Shown: positions 6,594-13,745, counted from the stretch's first letter. The stretch: DNA of 17,046 bases from an uncultured Clostridia bacterium (GCA_904502055.1 CAJGDZ010000018.1:1-17046), one strand, 5' to 3'. Numbers and translations: made by a program. Notes: a model not told the origin generated them from the letters alone.

Positions 6594-8990
6594 ATGAAAA
6601 AGATGAACACGATGAAGAAACTTGGTCTTGTCGCGGTTCTGGCTTTGCTTCTGGCGCTTGTTGTTTGTGTGGCGGCAGGGGCTGAGACCGTGAGCGGAAC
6701 CGGGGAGGATGGCCTTACCTGGTCGTTGGATACCGATAGCGGTGTGCTTACCGTGAGCGGAACGGGCAGGATGAAGAATTATAACGAGCCTTCGGCGGCA
6801 CCCTGGGGTGCGTATAGCGATTCGATCAAGACGCTGAAGGTTGCAAGCGGCGTGGCAAGCGTGGGCAGATGGGCGTTTGCCAACTGTGAGGCGCTTGAGA
6901 GCGTTACACTTCCCGAGGGGCTTGCGGCTATCAGTTACGGCGCATTTGAGAACTGTGTGGCGCTGAAAACGCTGGTGCTTCCTTCCACGCTGAAGAGCAT
7001 CAACTACGGCGCGTTCCAGAACTGCAAGAGCCTTGTTTCGGTTGAGCTCCCGACAGGACTTACCGCGCTTGAGGGCAAGGCGTTTGCCGGTTGTGAGAAG
7101 CTGGAGACCGTTAACCTTCCCAAGGGGATTACCGAGCTGAAGTGGGGGGTGTTTGAGGGATGCAAGGCCCTGAAGAACGTACCGATTCACGACGGCGTTA
7201 AGAACGTGGACTCCTATGCCTTCAAGGATTGCGAGAGCGTTCGTAACGTTACGCTTCCCATGACGCTGAAGAGCATCGGTACCAAGGCGTTTGAGAAGTG
7301 TGTTTCACTTGTTAAGTTTGTGATCACGTCGCTGAAGACCTGGATCGGCGGCGATGCGACCACCATTCCCGACAGCACGACCATTTATGCAGAGCCAAAT
7401 TCGGGTGCTTCGCAGTACGTAGATGCCTACGATAAGAATGCTGTGATCGCGTGTACGCATCAGAGCGTGATCGAAAACGTGATAAAGGCGCCCACGTGTA
7501 CGGCAACCGGTAAGACGGTGATCGAGTGCAATAACTGCGAGTATTCCGAGACCGTGACCACGGCACCCACGCATAGCGACGTGGAGACTCCCTCCACGCT
7601 TGGCTTTGTTGAGGTGGAGTGCACGGTGTGCGGCAACAAGGCGATCCTTCTTCCCGCAGGCGAAACGTTGAAGCTTTCGGCGTTCTGCACGGGAACGCTC
7701 AGCTTTACCCTTGAGGCAAGCTCGAACGATGAGATTGAGCTTATCGTGGATGACGAAAGCCACGGCTATATTGATCTTTCGAATGACGGCGTGGCTACGG
7801 TAGACATCGGCGGGCTTGTTGGAGCCGGCAATTCGGTTCATTTCATCAATTACAGCGAGAATGATGCTCGCGTAAAGGTTACGGCGATCGACGGATACCT
7901 TCACCGCTATGATACCGTTTACGATACCGGCGCGGTTTACGTTGAGACGCTTGGCAAGGGAAGCCTTGAGTACAGCGATTTCTACGCGTACGTTCGTACG
8001 AACGACCCCTCGGGTGACTACTATGTTCGCTATAAGTTTGATTACATTTACAATACTACGACGGACAACTACAAGTCGAATACCTGTACCAATATCGGAA
8101 GCTACCGTTTGAATGGCGCGGAGCTTGTGAAGGTTTCCGCGGTAAGCGATACAGCCATTACTGCTCAGGTAAAATGGGTCGTGCTTGGTGGCGGCGAGGT
8201 TTCTTTGGCGATTAGTCAGAAGAATCCCTATTTGGATCTTATACCGGATAGCGCAAAGGGACCGGATTATATTTATACCGAGGGTTCCATTGCGGGACAG
8301 AGTGTTGAGCACGTTGGTGGTTTCCACGGTGACGAGTGGCTCAGTGCGGTTTCGCTGATTGTTGACGGTTCGGTGATCGATCTGAAGAGTGCCGAGAAAA
8401 AGGTGATCGCTTGCAGCTCGATCCTCTTTGATCTGACGACTACGATGTACGCTTGGGGTACCAGCCATGACGATTATCGTGGTTTGGAATTTGCTGAGCA
8501 TACGCAGAATTTTGCTATCAATCTTGGTGGTATCAACCATATGCAGACGATTGAGTGGCTTCGTAGTGACTACAGCCCGGCAGGCTATATGCCTATGTTT
8601 ACGATGATGCGCGGTGGAATCAACGATCGCTTTATTGATACGATGAGATCCTACGATGCGAACGGAAATCTTGTGGATACTTACACGATGGCTCCGACGC
8701 AGATCACCACGCAGACTAACGTGCTTGCCGACTGGGCGGGCGAGACGGTTGCGGCCTATGAGTACAGCGGATCTAAGGGTATCAGCGCAAGAATCGATTT
8801 CCGCGAGGCTAACGACAACGTGAAGCTTTCGTCTTATATAGCAATGCGTACAGAATCTAACGGTGCTTCTTCGGATAACAAGATGTATGCTCCGTTCAGC
8901 CGTGCGGAAAGTGGTATACCTCAGACGGGCGAGCTTTGGATGGTTGAGTCACACTATGTGATCGACTACGATACCGCAAAAATCAAGTAA
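6594..8990 (+). CDS. Secreted BspA-like leucine-rich-repeat protein with unknown C-terminal half
   Basis: Exported protein of 798 residues. An N-terminal signal peptide (MKKMNTMKK, then a hydrophobic run, likely cut after AGA near residue 30) precedes a short beta-rich module (SGTGEDGLTWSLDTDSGVLTVSGTG). Seven 23-residue LRR_5/BspA-type repeats occupy 80-240. Residues 287-346 form a Cys/His-spaced module (CTHQ, APTCTATGKT, CNNC, CTVC) seen in many secreted Clostridia proteins. The remaining 450 or so residues are beta-rich and I do not recognise them; they include GGFHGDEW (575-582). There is no LPXTG motif, membrane anchor or recognisable dockerin, so the protein is released or held non-covalently. 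BspA-like repeats usually bind host or cell-surface ligands; a binding role here is inference. It is monocistronic, with its own promoter and terminator. Confidence 0.88.
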   Translation: MKKMNTMKKLGLVAVLALLLALVVCVAAGAETVSGTGEDGLTWSLDTDSGVLTVSGTGRMKNYNEPSAAPWGAYSDSIKTLKVASGVASVGRWAFANCEALESVTLPEGLAAISYGAFENCVALKTLVLPSTLKSINYGAFQNCKSLVSVELPTGLTALEGKAFAGCEKLETVNLPKGITELKWGVFEGCKALKNVPIHDGVKNVDSYAFKDCESVRNVTLPMTLKSIGTKAFEKCVSLVKFVITSLKTWIGGDATTIPDSTTIYAEPNSGASQYVDAYDKNAVIACTHQSVIENVIKAPTCTATGKTVIECNNCEYSETVTTAPTHSDVETPSTLGFVEVECTVCGNKAILLPAGETLKLSAFCTGTLSFTLEASSNDEIELIVDDESHGYIDLSNDGVATVDIGGLVGAGNSVHFINYSENDARVKVTAIDGYLHRYDTVYDTGAVYVETLGKGSLEYSDFYAYVRTNDPSGDYYVRYKFDYIYNTTTDNYKSNTCTNIGSYRLNGAELVKVSAVSDTAITAQVKWVVLGGGEVSLAISQKNPYLDLIPDSAKGPDYIYTEGSIAGQSVEHVGGFHGDEWLSAVSLIVDGSVIDLKSAEKKVIACSSILFDLTTTMYAWGTSHDDYRGLEFAEHTQNFAINLGGINHMQTIEWLRSDYSPAGYMPMFTMMRGGINDRFIDTMRSYDANGNLVDTYTMAPTQITTQTNVLADWAGETVAAYEYSGSKGISARIDFREANDNVKLSSYIAMRTESNGASSDNKMYAPFSRAESGIPQTGELWMVESHYVIDYDTAKIK
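6831..7313 (+). repeat. Seven tandem 69-base LRR-coding repeats
   Basis: Seven consecutive 23-codon units have a consensus close to (S/T)VxLPxGLxxIxxxAFxxCxxLx. Cys and Phe positions are conserved in every unit. The units have diverged at the nucleotide level, so the array looks old rather than recently expanded. Confidence 0.88.
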
Positions 8991-8996
8991 ATAATA

Positions 8997-9025
8997 AAAG
9001 GTCACGCCGATCGGCGTGACCCTTT
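8997..9025 (+). terminator. Terminator of the LRR gene
   Basis: The arms GGTCACGCC (9000-9008) and GGCGTGACC (9013-9021) form a 9-base-pair stem with GATC as the loop; the 22 bases are a perfect palindrome. An A-run precedes it and only CTTT follows, so the U-tract is short. The second hairpin at 9033-9062 probably backs it up. Confidence 0.75.
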
Positions 9026-9032
9026 CCGTTGA

Positions 9033-9062
9033 AAAAGGACAGAGAAAAATCTCTGTCCTTTT
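9033..9062. terminator. Terminator of rhaBD (bidirectional)
   Basis: A 13-base-pair perfect stem pairs 9033-9045 with 9050-9062 around a 4-base A loop. On the minus strand the hairpin is followed by a T-run (complement of 9032-9036), five bases after the rhaD stop. On the plus strand it ends in TTTT and can back up the LRR gene terminator. Confidence 0.88.
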
Positions 9063-9066
9063 GTAT

Positions 9067-9879
9067 TTACTTCAAAACACCCTCAAGCGGGGTTACGCCG
9101 AAGCGCTCGGCAAGGCCATGCAGGATCTCATCGGAAATGACGTTCTGCGTGTGTCCAAGCGTGAGCATATAGATCTGTGCGGTCTTCTCCACGGTCTCGA
9201 TCAGACCGAAGACCTCGTCCATATCGCGTCCCGCGCCGTAAATGCCGTGGTTGGTCCAGACGACCAGGCGGAAGCTCTTCATCTTTTCGGCAGTGGCTTC
9301 GCCGATTGCGGTCGTGCCGCAGACCATACAGGGAAGCACACCGACGCCGTCGGGAAATACCACGATGGACTCGGTGTTGGACTGCCACAGACGGTGCGTG
9401 AACTCCTTTTCGTCGATGGGACAAACGGCGTTCATCGCGATGGTGTAGGTGGGATGCGAGTGCATGACCACGCGGTGCTTGTCATCAGCGGCAAGACGCG
9501 AGATGTGGCTCATCAGATGCGCGGGGAGCTCACTGGTGAAGCGGCCCTCATCGTCCCATCCCCAAAGAAGCTCGGCGGTGGTTCCGTCCTTAGCAATGCG
9601 GATGATACCGAGGTTGTTTTCGGGGTCGATCTCAATATTTTTGAAGTACTTTCCCGTTCCCGTGACCAGAATGATCCTTCCGATCAGGGGCGTGGCATCA
9701 AAGCCGGTGGGAATGGTACGAAGGACGTAGTTCATATCCAGATATTCCGCCACCTCGGTCTCTTCCAGAAGCATGCTGATGTTACCGCCGTTTCTCTCGT
9801 CCCAGCCAAGGCGGTACATATTTGCCGTTGCACGGCACATTTCTACAATAAAGGGGGCGTTTAAAATATTCTTTTTCAT
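9067..9879 (-). CDS. rhaD: Rhamnulose-1-phosphate aldolase RhaD
   Basis: Class II zinc aldolase that cleaves L-rhamnulose 1-phosphate into dihydroxyacetone phosphate and L-lactaldehyde in the cytoplasm. The 270 residues match RhaD (about 275) rather than the shorter FucA (about 215). Signature blocks are GWDERNGGNIS (25-35), VTGTGKYFKNIEIDP (72-86), TSELPAH (115-121) with the catalytic Glu117, and VVFPDGVGVLP (173-183). Zinc ligands correspond to His140 and His142 (MHSHPT) and His211 (NHGIYG). It lies 18 bases after the rhaB stop, with GGAG eight bases before its ATG, so it is the second gene of a rhaBD operon and ends at a terminator. Confidence is high because conserved blocks run the full length. 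Confidence 0.95.
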   Translation of the reverse strand: MKKNILNAPFIVEMCRATANMYRLGWDERNGGNISMLLEETEVAEYLDMNYVLRTIPTGFDATPLIGRIILVTGTGKYFKNIEIDPENNLGIIRIAKDGTTAELLWGWDDEGRFTSELPAHLMSHISRLAADDKHRVVMHSHPTYTIAMNAVCPIDEKEFTHRLWQSNTESIVVFPDGVGVLPCMVCGTTAIGEATAEKMKSFRLVVWTNHGIYGAGRDMDEVFGLIETVEKTAQIYMLTLGHTQNVISDEILHGLAERFGVTPLEGVLK

Positions 9880-9897
9880 TTTCTTACTCCGAGTGAA

Positions 9898-11280
9898 TTA
9901 GTGAATTCGAATGTCAAAGGATCTCTTTACGATCTCGCGGCCTTCGGCAACATCGGCAATCTCGCCTCTGCCGATCAACTGCATCAGAAGGTTTCCGATT
10001 GCCGTGCCCTCGGTGGGACCGGTAATCAGCTTTTTGCCGGTGTGCTTGATGGTAAGCTCGTTGAGAAGCTCGTTGCGGCTTCCGCCGCCGATGATGTTGA
10101 GCGTGGTGTAGCGGTTGCCCGTAACGCCCTCCAGAGCCTCAAGGCTTGCCGCGTAGGAGCGTGCCAAATTGTTGAGGATTGTGTAGGAGATCTCACCCAT
10201 CGAAAGGTCACGGCCCACGGTTTCCTTGATGGTGTCGGTCATGCTGACGGGCGCCATAAACTTGCTCTCGTTGACGTCAAAGGTGTCCTCGATGGGATTC
10301 TCGCGCGCCATATCGGCAAGCTCGGCAAAGCTATATCTGTCGTCAGCCTCGTGGCGAACCTGCTGAAGAAGCCAAAGACCCATAATGTTCTTCTGAAGGC
10401 GGAATTTACCCTCGGGCGCGCCCTCGTTGGAGTATTCAGCCTCGCGAGCGGCGTCATCGGTATGAGCATAGGGCTGCTCAACGCCCAGAAGGGACCACGT
10501 GCCGCTGGAGATGTAGGGTGCCTCACCCTCAAGCGGGGCGGCAACGATGGCACTTGCCGTATCGTGTGTAGCGGGGAGTACCACGCGCGCCTCGTAGCCT
10601 ACGCGCTCGGCGATCGCCTTCGAGAAGGCGCCCACGGTGGTAGAAGGCTTGGAGGGGGTGCGGAAGATCGACTTGTCACAGCCCAGCATCGAGAGGATGT
10701 CCTCGTCCCACGTGCCGGTCTTGGCGTTGATCATACCGGTCGTTGTGCCGTTGGTGTAGTCTTGCACCTTGTTGCCCGTAAGACGGAAGTGGAAATAGTC
10801 GGGGAGCATCAAAAAGGCAGCCGCCTTATCTAAGCGTCCCGTCATGCGGTCGTGATACAACTGATATACGGTGTTAAAGGTGGAGAACTGAATGCCTGTT
10901 TTGGCATAAAGCGTCTCAAAGGGGATGTGCTCGTGCACCTTGGGGATCGAAAGGTCGGTACGGCTATCGCGGTAGCAATACGCGCCCTCGATGGCGTTGT
11001 CGTTCTCATCCAGAAGAACGTAATCCACGCCCCAGGTATCGATGCCGACGGTCTCGGGGATCTTTCCCAGGTCCTTTGCCTTGGCAAGACCGGTGAGGAT
11101 CTCCTCAAACAGGCGGTCAATGTCCCATTTCAGGCATCGTGCGCCCTCCTTAGTGATGGTGGTGGGGTTGTTGGGAAAACGGTAAATTTCCTCCGTTTTC
11201 AGAATGCCGTCCTCAAGCCAACCGAGAATGTGGCGGCCCGACGACGCGCCTATATCAATAGCCAGACTGTAAGCTCTCAT
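9898..11280 (-). CDS. rhaB: Rhamnulokinase RhaB
   Basis: FGGY-family sugar kinase that phosphorylates L-rhamnulose to L-rhamnulose 1-phosphate with ATP, the substrate of the following aldolase. It has 460 residues. Visible motifs are the phosphate-binding DIGASSGRH (9-17), GIDTWGVDYV (79-88), CYRDSRT (102-108), ATHDTASAI (237-245) with the likely catalytic base Asp240, SSGTWSLLG (258-266) and the C-terminal nucleotide-site GGGSRNELLNE (398-408). The frame stays open upstream to 11481, but that extension is basic and non-family-like and runs through the promoter. The ATG at 11280 has AGGAG seven bases upstream and gives the usual N-terminus. It is the first gene of the rhaBD operon and has a consensus promoter overlapped by an inverted repeat. 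Confidence 0.95.
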   Translation of the reverse strand: MRAYSLAIDIGASSGRHILGWLEDGILKTEEIYRFPNNPTTITKEGARCLKWDIDRLFEEILTGLAKAKDLGKIPETVGIDTWGVDYVLLDENDNAIEGAYCYRDSRTDLSIPKVHEHIPFETLYAKTGIQFSTFNTVYQLYHDRMTGRLDKAAAFLMLPDYFHFRLTGNKVQDYTNGTTTGMINAKTGTWDEDILSMLGCDKSIFRTPSKPSTTVGAFSKAIAERVGYEARVVLPATHDTASAIVAAPLEGEAPYISSGTWSLLGVEQPYAHTDDAAREAEYSNEGAPEGKFRLQKNIMGLWLLQQVRHEADDRYSFAELADMARENPIEDTFDVNESKFMAPVSMTDTIKETVGRDLSMGEISYTILNNLARSYAASLEALEGVTGNRYTTLNIIGGGSRNELLNELTIKHTGKKLITGPTEGTAIGNLLMQLIGRGEIADVAEGREIVKRSFDIRIH

Positions 11281-11292
11281 AAGCCTTCTCCT
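11281..11292 (-). promoter_or_regulatory. Ribosome binding site deciding the rhaB start
   Basis: AGGAG on the minus strand (11288-11292) is seven bases before the ATG at 11280. This chooses the 460-residue product over a 527-residue upstream extension. Confidence 0.85.
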
Positions 11293-11311
11293 ATCTATAG
11301 ATTTCATTCTT

Positions 11312-11340
11312 ATTATAAAATATCTTTTTCGATTTGTCAA
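11312..11340 (-). promoter_or_regulatory. Consensus promoter of rhaBD
   Basis: On the minus strand, TTGACA (11335-11340), a 17-base spacer and TATAAT (11312-11317) match both consensus hexamers perfectly. So strong a core promoter in a sugar operon suggests control by repression or roadblock rather than activator-dependent recruitment. Confidence 0.88.
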
Positions 11341-11363
11341 TACGTGGCAGGAGCATTGACAAA
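11333..11363. promoter_or_regulatory. Candidate operator: 9-base inverted repeat over the rhaB -35 box
   Basis: TTTGTCAAT (11333-11341) and ATTGACAAA (11355-11363) are exact reverse complements separated by 13 bases. The left arm contains the whole -35 hexamer, so a dimeric protein bound here would compete with RNA polymerase. Confidence 0.5.
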
Positions 11364-11390
11364 AAAACCACAAACTCAATAAAATCAAGA

Positions 11391-11434
11391 GAAAACAAGG
11401 CCGTTGCCTTTGTGAAAAATGCAATAGCCTTGTT
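11391..11434 (-). terminator. Terminator of the HAD phosphatase gene
   Basis: An 8-base-pair stem pairs 11394-11401 with 11427-11434. It continues after a 2x2 internal loop as TTGC/GCAA, with a 13-base loop. On the minus strand it is followed by TTTTCTC. It separates the phosphatase transcript from the rhaBD promoter. Confidence 0.68.
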
Positions 11435-11446
11435 GATCTTCTATGC

Positions 11447-12235
11447 TTATTTTGCCTTGGCGGCGGCAGGAATGTCGCCAACGCCGTTCAAAATCAGACG
11501 CGGACGGTAGGGGAAGCTTTGCAGATCCTCGCGCGAGGTGACGCCCGAGAGCACAAGTGCCGTGTCCATACCCGATTCAATGCCCGCGATCACGTCGGTG
11601 TCCATACGGTCACCGATCATCACGGTCTCCGCCGAGTGTGCGCCCAGCAGCTTAAGTCCTGTGCGCATCATAAGCGGATTGGGCTTGCCGACGTAATAGG
11701 CCTGCTTACCCGTAGCCACCTCGATGGGCGCAATGAGTGCGCGGCAGGCGGGAACGATGCCGCTTTCGGTCGGCGCGGTCAGGTCGGAGTTGGTGCCGAT
11801 CAGTCTGGCACCCCCACGCACCAGGCGGATGGCCTTGGTGATCATTTCCATGTTGTAGCTGCTGGTCTCGCCGATGATGACGTAGTCGGGGTTTACATCG
11901 TCATAAACGATGCCCGCATCGTACAGTGCGTTCTGAAGACCGTTTGCTCCCACAACGTAGGCCGAGCTTCCGGGAGCCTGGTTTTTTAAAAAATGCGCGG
12001 TGGCAAGGGCGCTGGTATAAAAATGCGACTCCTCCACATCCAGCCCCATACGGCCCAGCTTGTGTCGGAGCTCAAGCGGTGTATATTGGCTGGAGTTGGT
12101 CAAAAAGAGGTAGCTCTTGCCCTCCTCCTTCAGCCAGTTTACAAATTCGGTAACGCCCGGAAGCAGACGGCTTCCATGATAGAGCACACCGTCCATATCG
12201 CAGATAAAGCCTTTTTTTTCAAGTATTCGTTCCAA
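11447..12235 (-). CDS. HAD-superfamily subfamily IIA phosphatase (NagD/phosphoglycolate phosphatase-like)
   Basis: Cytoplasmic Mg-dependent phosphohydrolase of 262 residues, a typical HAD-IIA length. The catalytic motif DMDGVLY (13-19) carries nucleophile Asp13 and acid/base Asp15. Motif II LTNSS is at 45-49, the Lys motif GKPNP has Lys184, and motif IV is IGDRMDTD (207-214). The C2A-type cap lies between motifs II and III. Family members dephosphorylate sugar phosphates, nucleotides or phosphoglycolate; the substrate cannot be read from sequence. The start is TTG at 12235, ten bases after AAAGGAG; the nearer ATG is out of frame and stops after eight codons. It has its own promoter and a terminator, so it is a separate unit inside the sugar cluster. 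A housekeeping or metabolite-repair role is possible. Confidence 0.9.
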   Translation of the reverse strand: MERILEKKGFICDMDGVLYHGSRLLPGVTEFVNWLKEEGKSYLFLTNSSQYTPLELRHKLGRMGLDVEESHFYTSALATAHFLKNQAPGSSAYVVGANGLQNALYDAGIVYDDVNPDYVIIGETSSYNMEMITKAIRLVRGGARLIGTNSDLTAPTESGIVPACRALIAPIEVATGKQAYYVGKPNPLMMRTGLKLLGAHSAETVMIGDRMDTDVIAGIESGMDTALVLSGVTSREDLQSFPYRPRLILNGVGDIPAAAKAK

Positions 12236-12252
12236 TGGATTTCATCTCCTTT
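12236..12252 (-). promoter_or_regulatory. Ribosome binding site supporting a TTG start of the HAD gene
   Basis: AAAGGAG on the minus strand (12246-12252) is ten bases before TTG at 12235. No in-frame ATG or GTG precedes the essential DMDG motif, so TTG is the only reasonable start. Confidence 0.75.
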
Positions 12253-12276
12253 GTATGGTTTCTTCATATCACATTT

Positions 12277-12305
12277 ATTATATCGCAAATTTCGCAATTT
12301 GAAAA
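12277..12305 (-). promoter_or_regulatory. Promoter of the HAD phosphatase gene
   Basis: A perfect TATAAT (12277-12282 on the minus strand) has a weak -35 (TTTTCA, 12300-12305) at 17 bases. The -35 overlaps the T-run of the preceding terminator. The spacer carries a direct repeat of TTGCGA (12283-12288 and 12292-12297). Confidence 0.6.
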
Positions 12306-12336
12306 GCCCTTTTGGCAAATTTTACGCCAAAAGGGC
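12302..12336 (-). terminator. Terminator of the GH109-like gene
   Basis: A perfect 11-base-pair stem pairs GCCCTTTTGGC (12306-12316) with GCCAAAAGGGC (12326-12336) around a 9-base loop. The minus-strand transcript then runs into TTTTC. Confidence 0.9.
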
Positions 12337-12346
12337 AATTTTTCTT

Positions 12347-13648
12347 TTATTCTACGTGAGGAAAGACCTTTATGGAGTTGTCGGTGACGATCTCGTCAAG
12401 GCAATACTTGCTTCTTACAGCCGGCTCGCGGTTTTGCCATTTGCCGCGTGTGAAATCGGGAACCTCGACGGGAATTCCGCCGCCGTCAATCGACTTTTGT
12501 GAAAGAGCACCGATCGAAAGAAGCGTGAGCGTGTCGTAAACGTCGATGGGGGTCTGGGTGCCGGCCTTGACACTTTCGACAAAGGCGCGCAGAACCGCCC
12601 AGTCGATGCCATCGGAGTGTGCACCGAAAAACACCTTGTTCTCCACGCCGCTTCGCTCGATGGTGGCCTGGATCTCAGCCTGCAGGGGGTGCTCGTATTT
12701 TTCATAAAATTCGGCAAGATTGTCGCGGACGGGCTCCTTCATACCGTGAAGAAGCACGGCCTTTGTCTCCTCGGCGGCCATACCCTTGGTGCCGCGTACC
12801 GATATATTGCGCGAATAATGGGTGCGCGGAAGCGTGGTGTCAAGCGTGAGAAGAATGGTTTCACCGCCTGCACAGGTGATAATGGTATTTACGATGTCTC
12901 CTTGCTTGTAATCAACCTTAGCGTGGCGGCTGTCCTCGCCGTAGGTCTCCTTGGCATAATGGGAAAGCCCCACGCTCTTGGAGGCAAACGAGCTGAGCGA
13001 TACCATACGGTTGCCGCGGTTGATGCCGAGGTATTTGCAGATCGGACCCAGCTCGTGGCTGGGGTAATTTTCGCGGTTGCCCTTGATGTAGTGCCCCAAA
13101 CGATAATGTTCTACCTCGCCGTCCTTTTCCACACCGCGGAAAAGCTCCACGGCAGTCAGATAGTGCGCGTAAGCACCCGTGCAATGCACAAGCTCACCAA
13201 AGAGGCCTTGCTTGACCATATTCAGAAGCATCAGCTCAAAGCGACCGTAGCAGCAATTTTCCAGCATCATCAGCGGCGTGCCGGTTTTTTCGTAGACCTC
13301 AAGAAGATCAAAGCATTCCTCAAGCGTCTCGGCACAACCGACCTCAATGGCGGTGTACTTGTGGGCCAGCATGGCCTCCTTGGCGATCCTTGGGCGGTTG
13401 TCCCAGCCGGTCATAATGAATACGGCTTCGATCTCGGGGTCCTTTATGATATCCTTGTAATCGGTTGTGGTGATGGGCTCGGGGCGTCCGTCCTTCGTGA
13501 GTGACTCCTTGGCCTTTTGCATTTTATCCTCGCAAAGATCGCAAACGGTCTTCACCTCAACGTCTGCCATCTTGGCAATTCCCGTGGTCAGCATACGCAT
13601 ACCGCGGCGACCGAGACCGATGTAACCAACCTTGATCCGTTCCTTCAT
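12347..13648 (-). CDS. Gfo/Idh/MocA-fold protein, GH109-like (NAD-dependent glycosidase family)
   Basis: NAD(P)-binding protein of 433 residues, longer than ordinary Gfo/Idh/MocA dehydrogenases. It is close in motif content to GH109, whose members cleave alpha-N-acetylgalactosaminides by transient C3 oxidation and elimination with bound NAD+. The Rossmann motif is GLGRRG (11-16). GH109-like blocks are AIEVGCAETLEEC (100-112), MLENCCYGR (128-136), HCTGAYAHYL (155-164), NYPSHELGPICKYLGINRG (194-212) with His198, YKQGD (247-251), and FGAHSDGIDWAVLRAFVE (341-358) where GH109 usually has GxHGGMD. No signal peptide is present, unlike many characterised GH109 enzymes, so the substrate would be intracellular. 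An ATG follows AAAGGA by ten bases. It has its own strong promoter and a terminator, so it is a monocistronic unit. The alternative is a plain sugar dehydrogenase. Confidence 0.82.
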   Translation of the reverse strand: MKERIKVGYIGLGRRGMRMLTTGIAKMADVEVKTVCDLCEDKMQKAKESLTKDGRPEPITTTDYKDIIKDPEIEAVFIMTGWDNRPRIAKEAMLAHKYTAIEVGCAETLEECFDLLEVYEKTGTPLMMLENCCYGRFELMLLNMVKQGLFGELVHCTGAYAHYLTAVELFRGVEKDGEVEHYRLGHYIKGNRENYPSHELGPICKYLGINRGNRMVSLSSFASKSVGLSHYAKETYGEDSRHAKVDYKQGDIVNTIITCAGGETILLTLDTTLPRTHYSRNISVRGTKGMAAEETKAVLLHGMKEPVRDNLAEFYEKYEHPLQAEIQATIERSGVENKVFFGAHSDGIDWAVLRAFVESVKAGTQTPIDVYDTLTLLSIGALSQKSIDGGGIPVEVPDFTRGKWQNREPAVRSKYCLDEIVTDNSIKVFPHVE

Positions 13649-13686
13649 TTTGCGTTGTGTCCTTTCTGCACCAAAGTGTATATCTT

Positions 13687-13715
13687 ATTATAAAATAAAT
13701 GGATGGCAAAGTCAA
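13687..13715 (-). promoter_or_regulatory. Promoter of the GH109-like gene
   Basis: TTGACT (13710-13715), a 17-base spacer and a perfect TATAAT (13687-13692), read on the minus strand. A short dyad GGCA-N7-TGCC (13705-13719) covers the -35 box. No clear terminator separates this promoter from the upstream oxidoreductase gene, so read-through is likely. Confidence 0.82.
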
Positions 13716-13745
13716 TGCCTTAACTTATGCTTTTGTCCGTAAACG

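Noticed and set aside
6831..7313. Tandem 69-base array as a recombination-prone DNA repeat or CRISPR-like array
   Set aside because: The units are in frame, diverged at the DNA level, contiguous without spacers, and encode LRR_5 repeats.
8322..8345. GGFHGDEW in the LRR protein as a zinc carboxypeptidase active site
   Set aside because: Only an HxxE-like pair is visible; a third ligand and the surrounding M14-type fold signals are missing, so I kept it as an unexplained motif.
7305..8540. 411-codon open frame antisense to the LRR gene
   Set aside because: It has no promoter or ribosome binding site and an Arg/Ile-rich shadow composition; the plus strand has signal peptide and repeats.
11356..11384. 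Plus-strand TTGACA upstream of rhaB as a promoter
   Set aside because: No good -10 box lies at 16-18 bases, and only antisense sequence lies downstream; it is better read as an arm of the inverted repeat.
11281..11481. N-terminal extension of RhaB to 527 residues
   Set aside because: The extension runs through the rhaB ribosome binding site, promoter and the upstream terminator; the family N-terminus begins at 11280.
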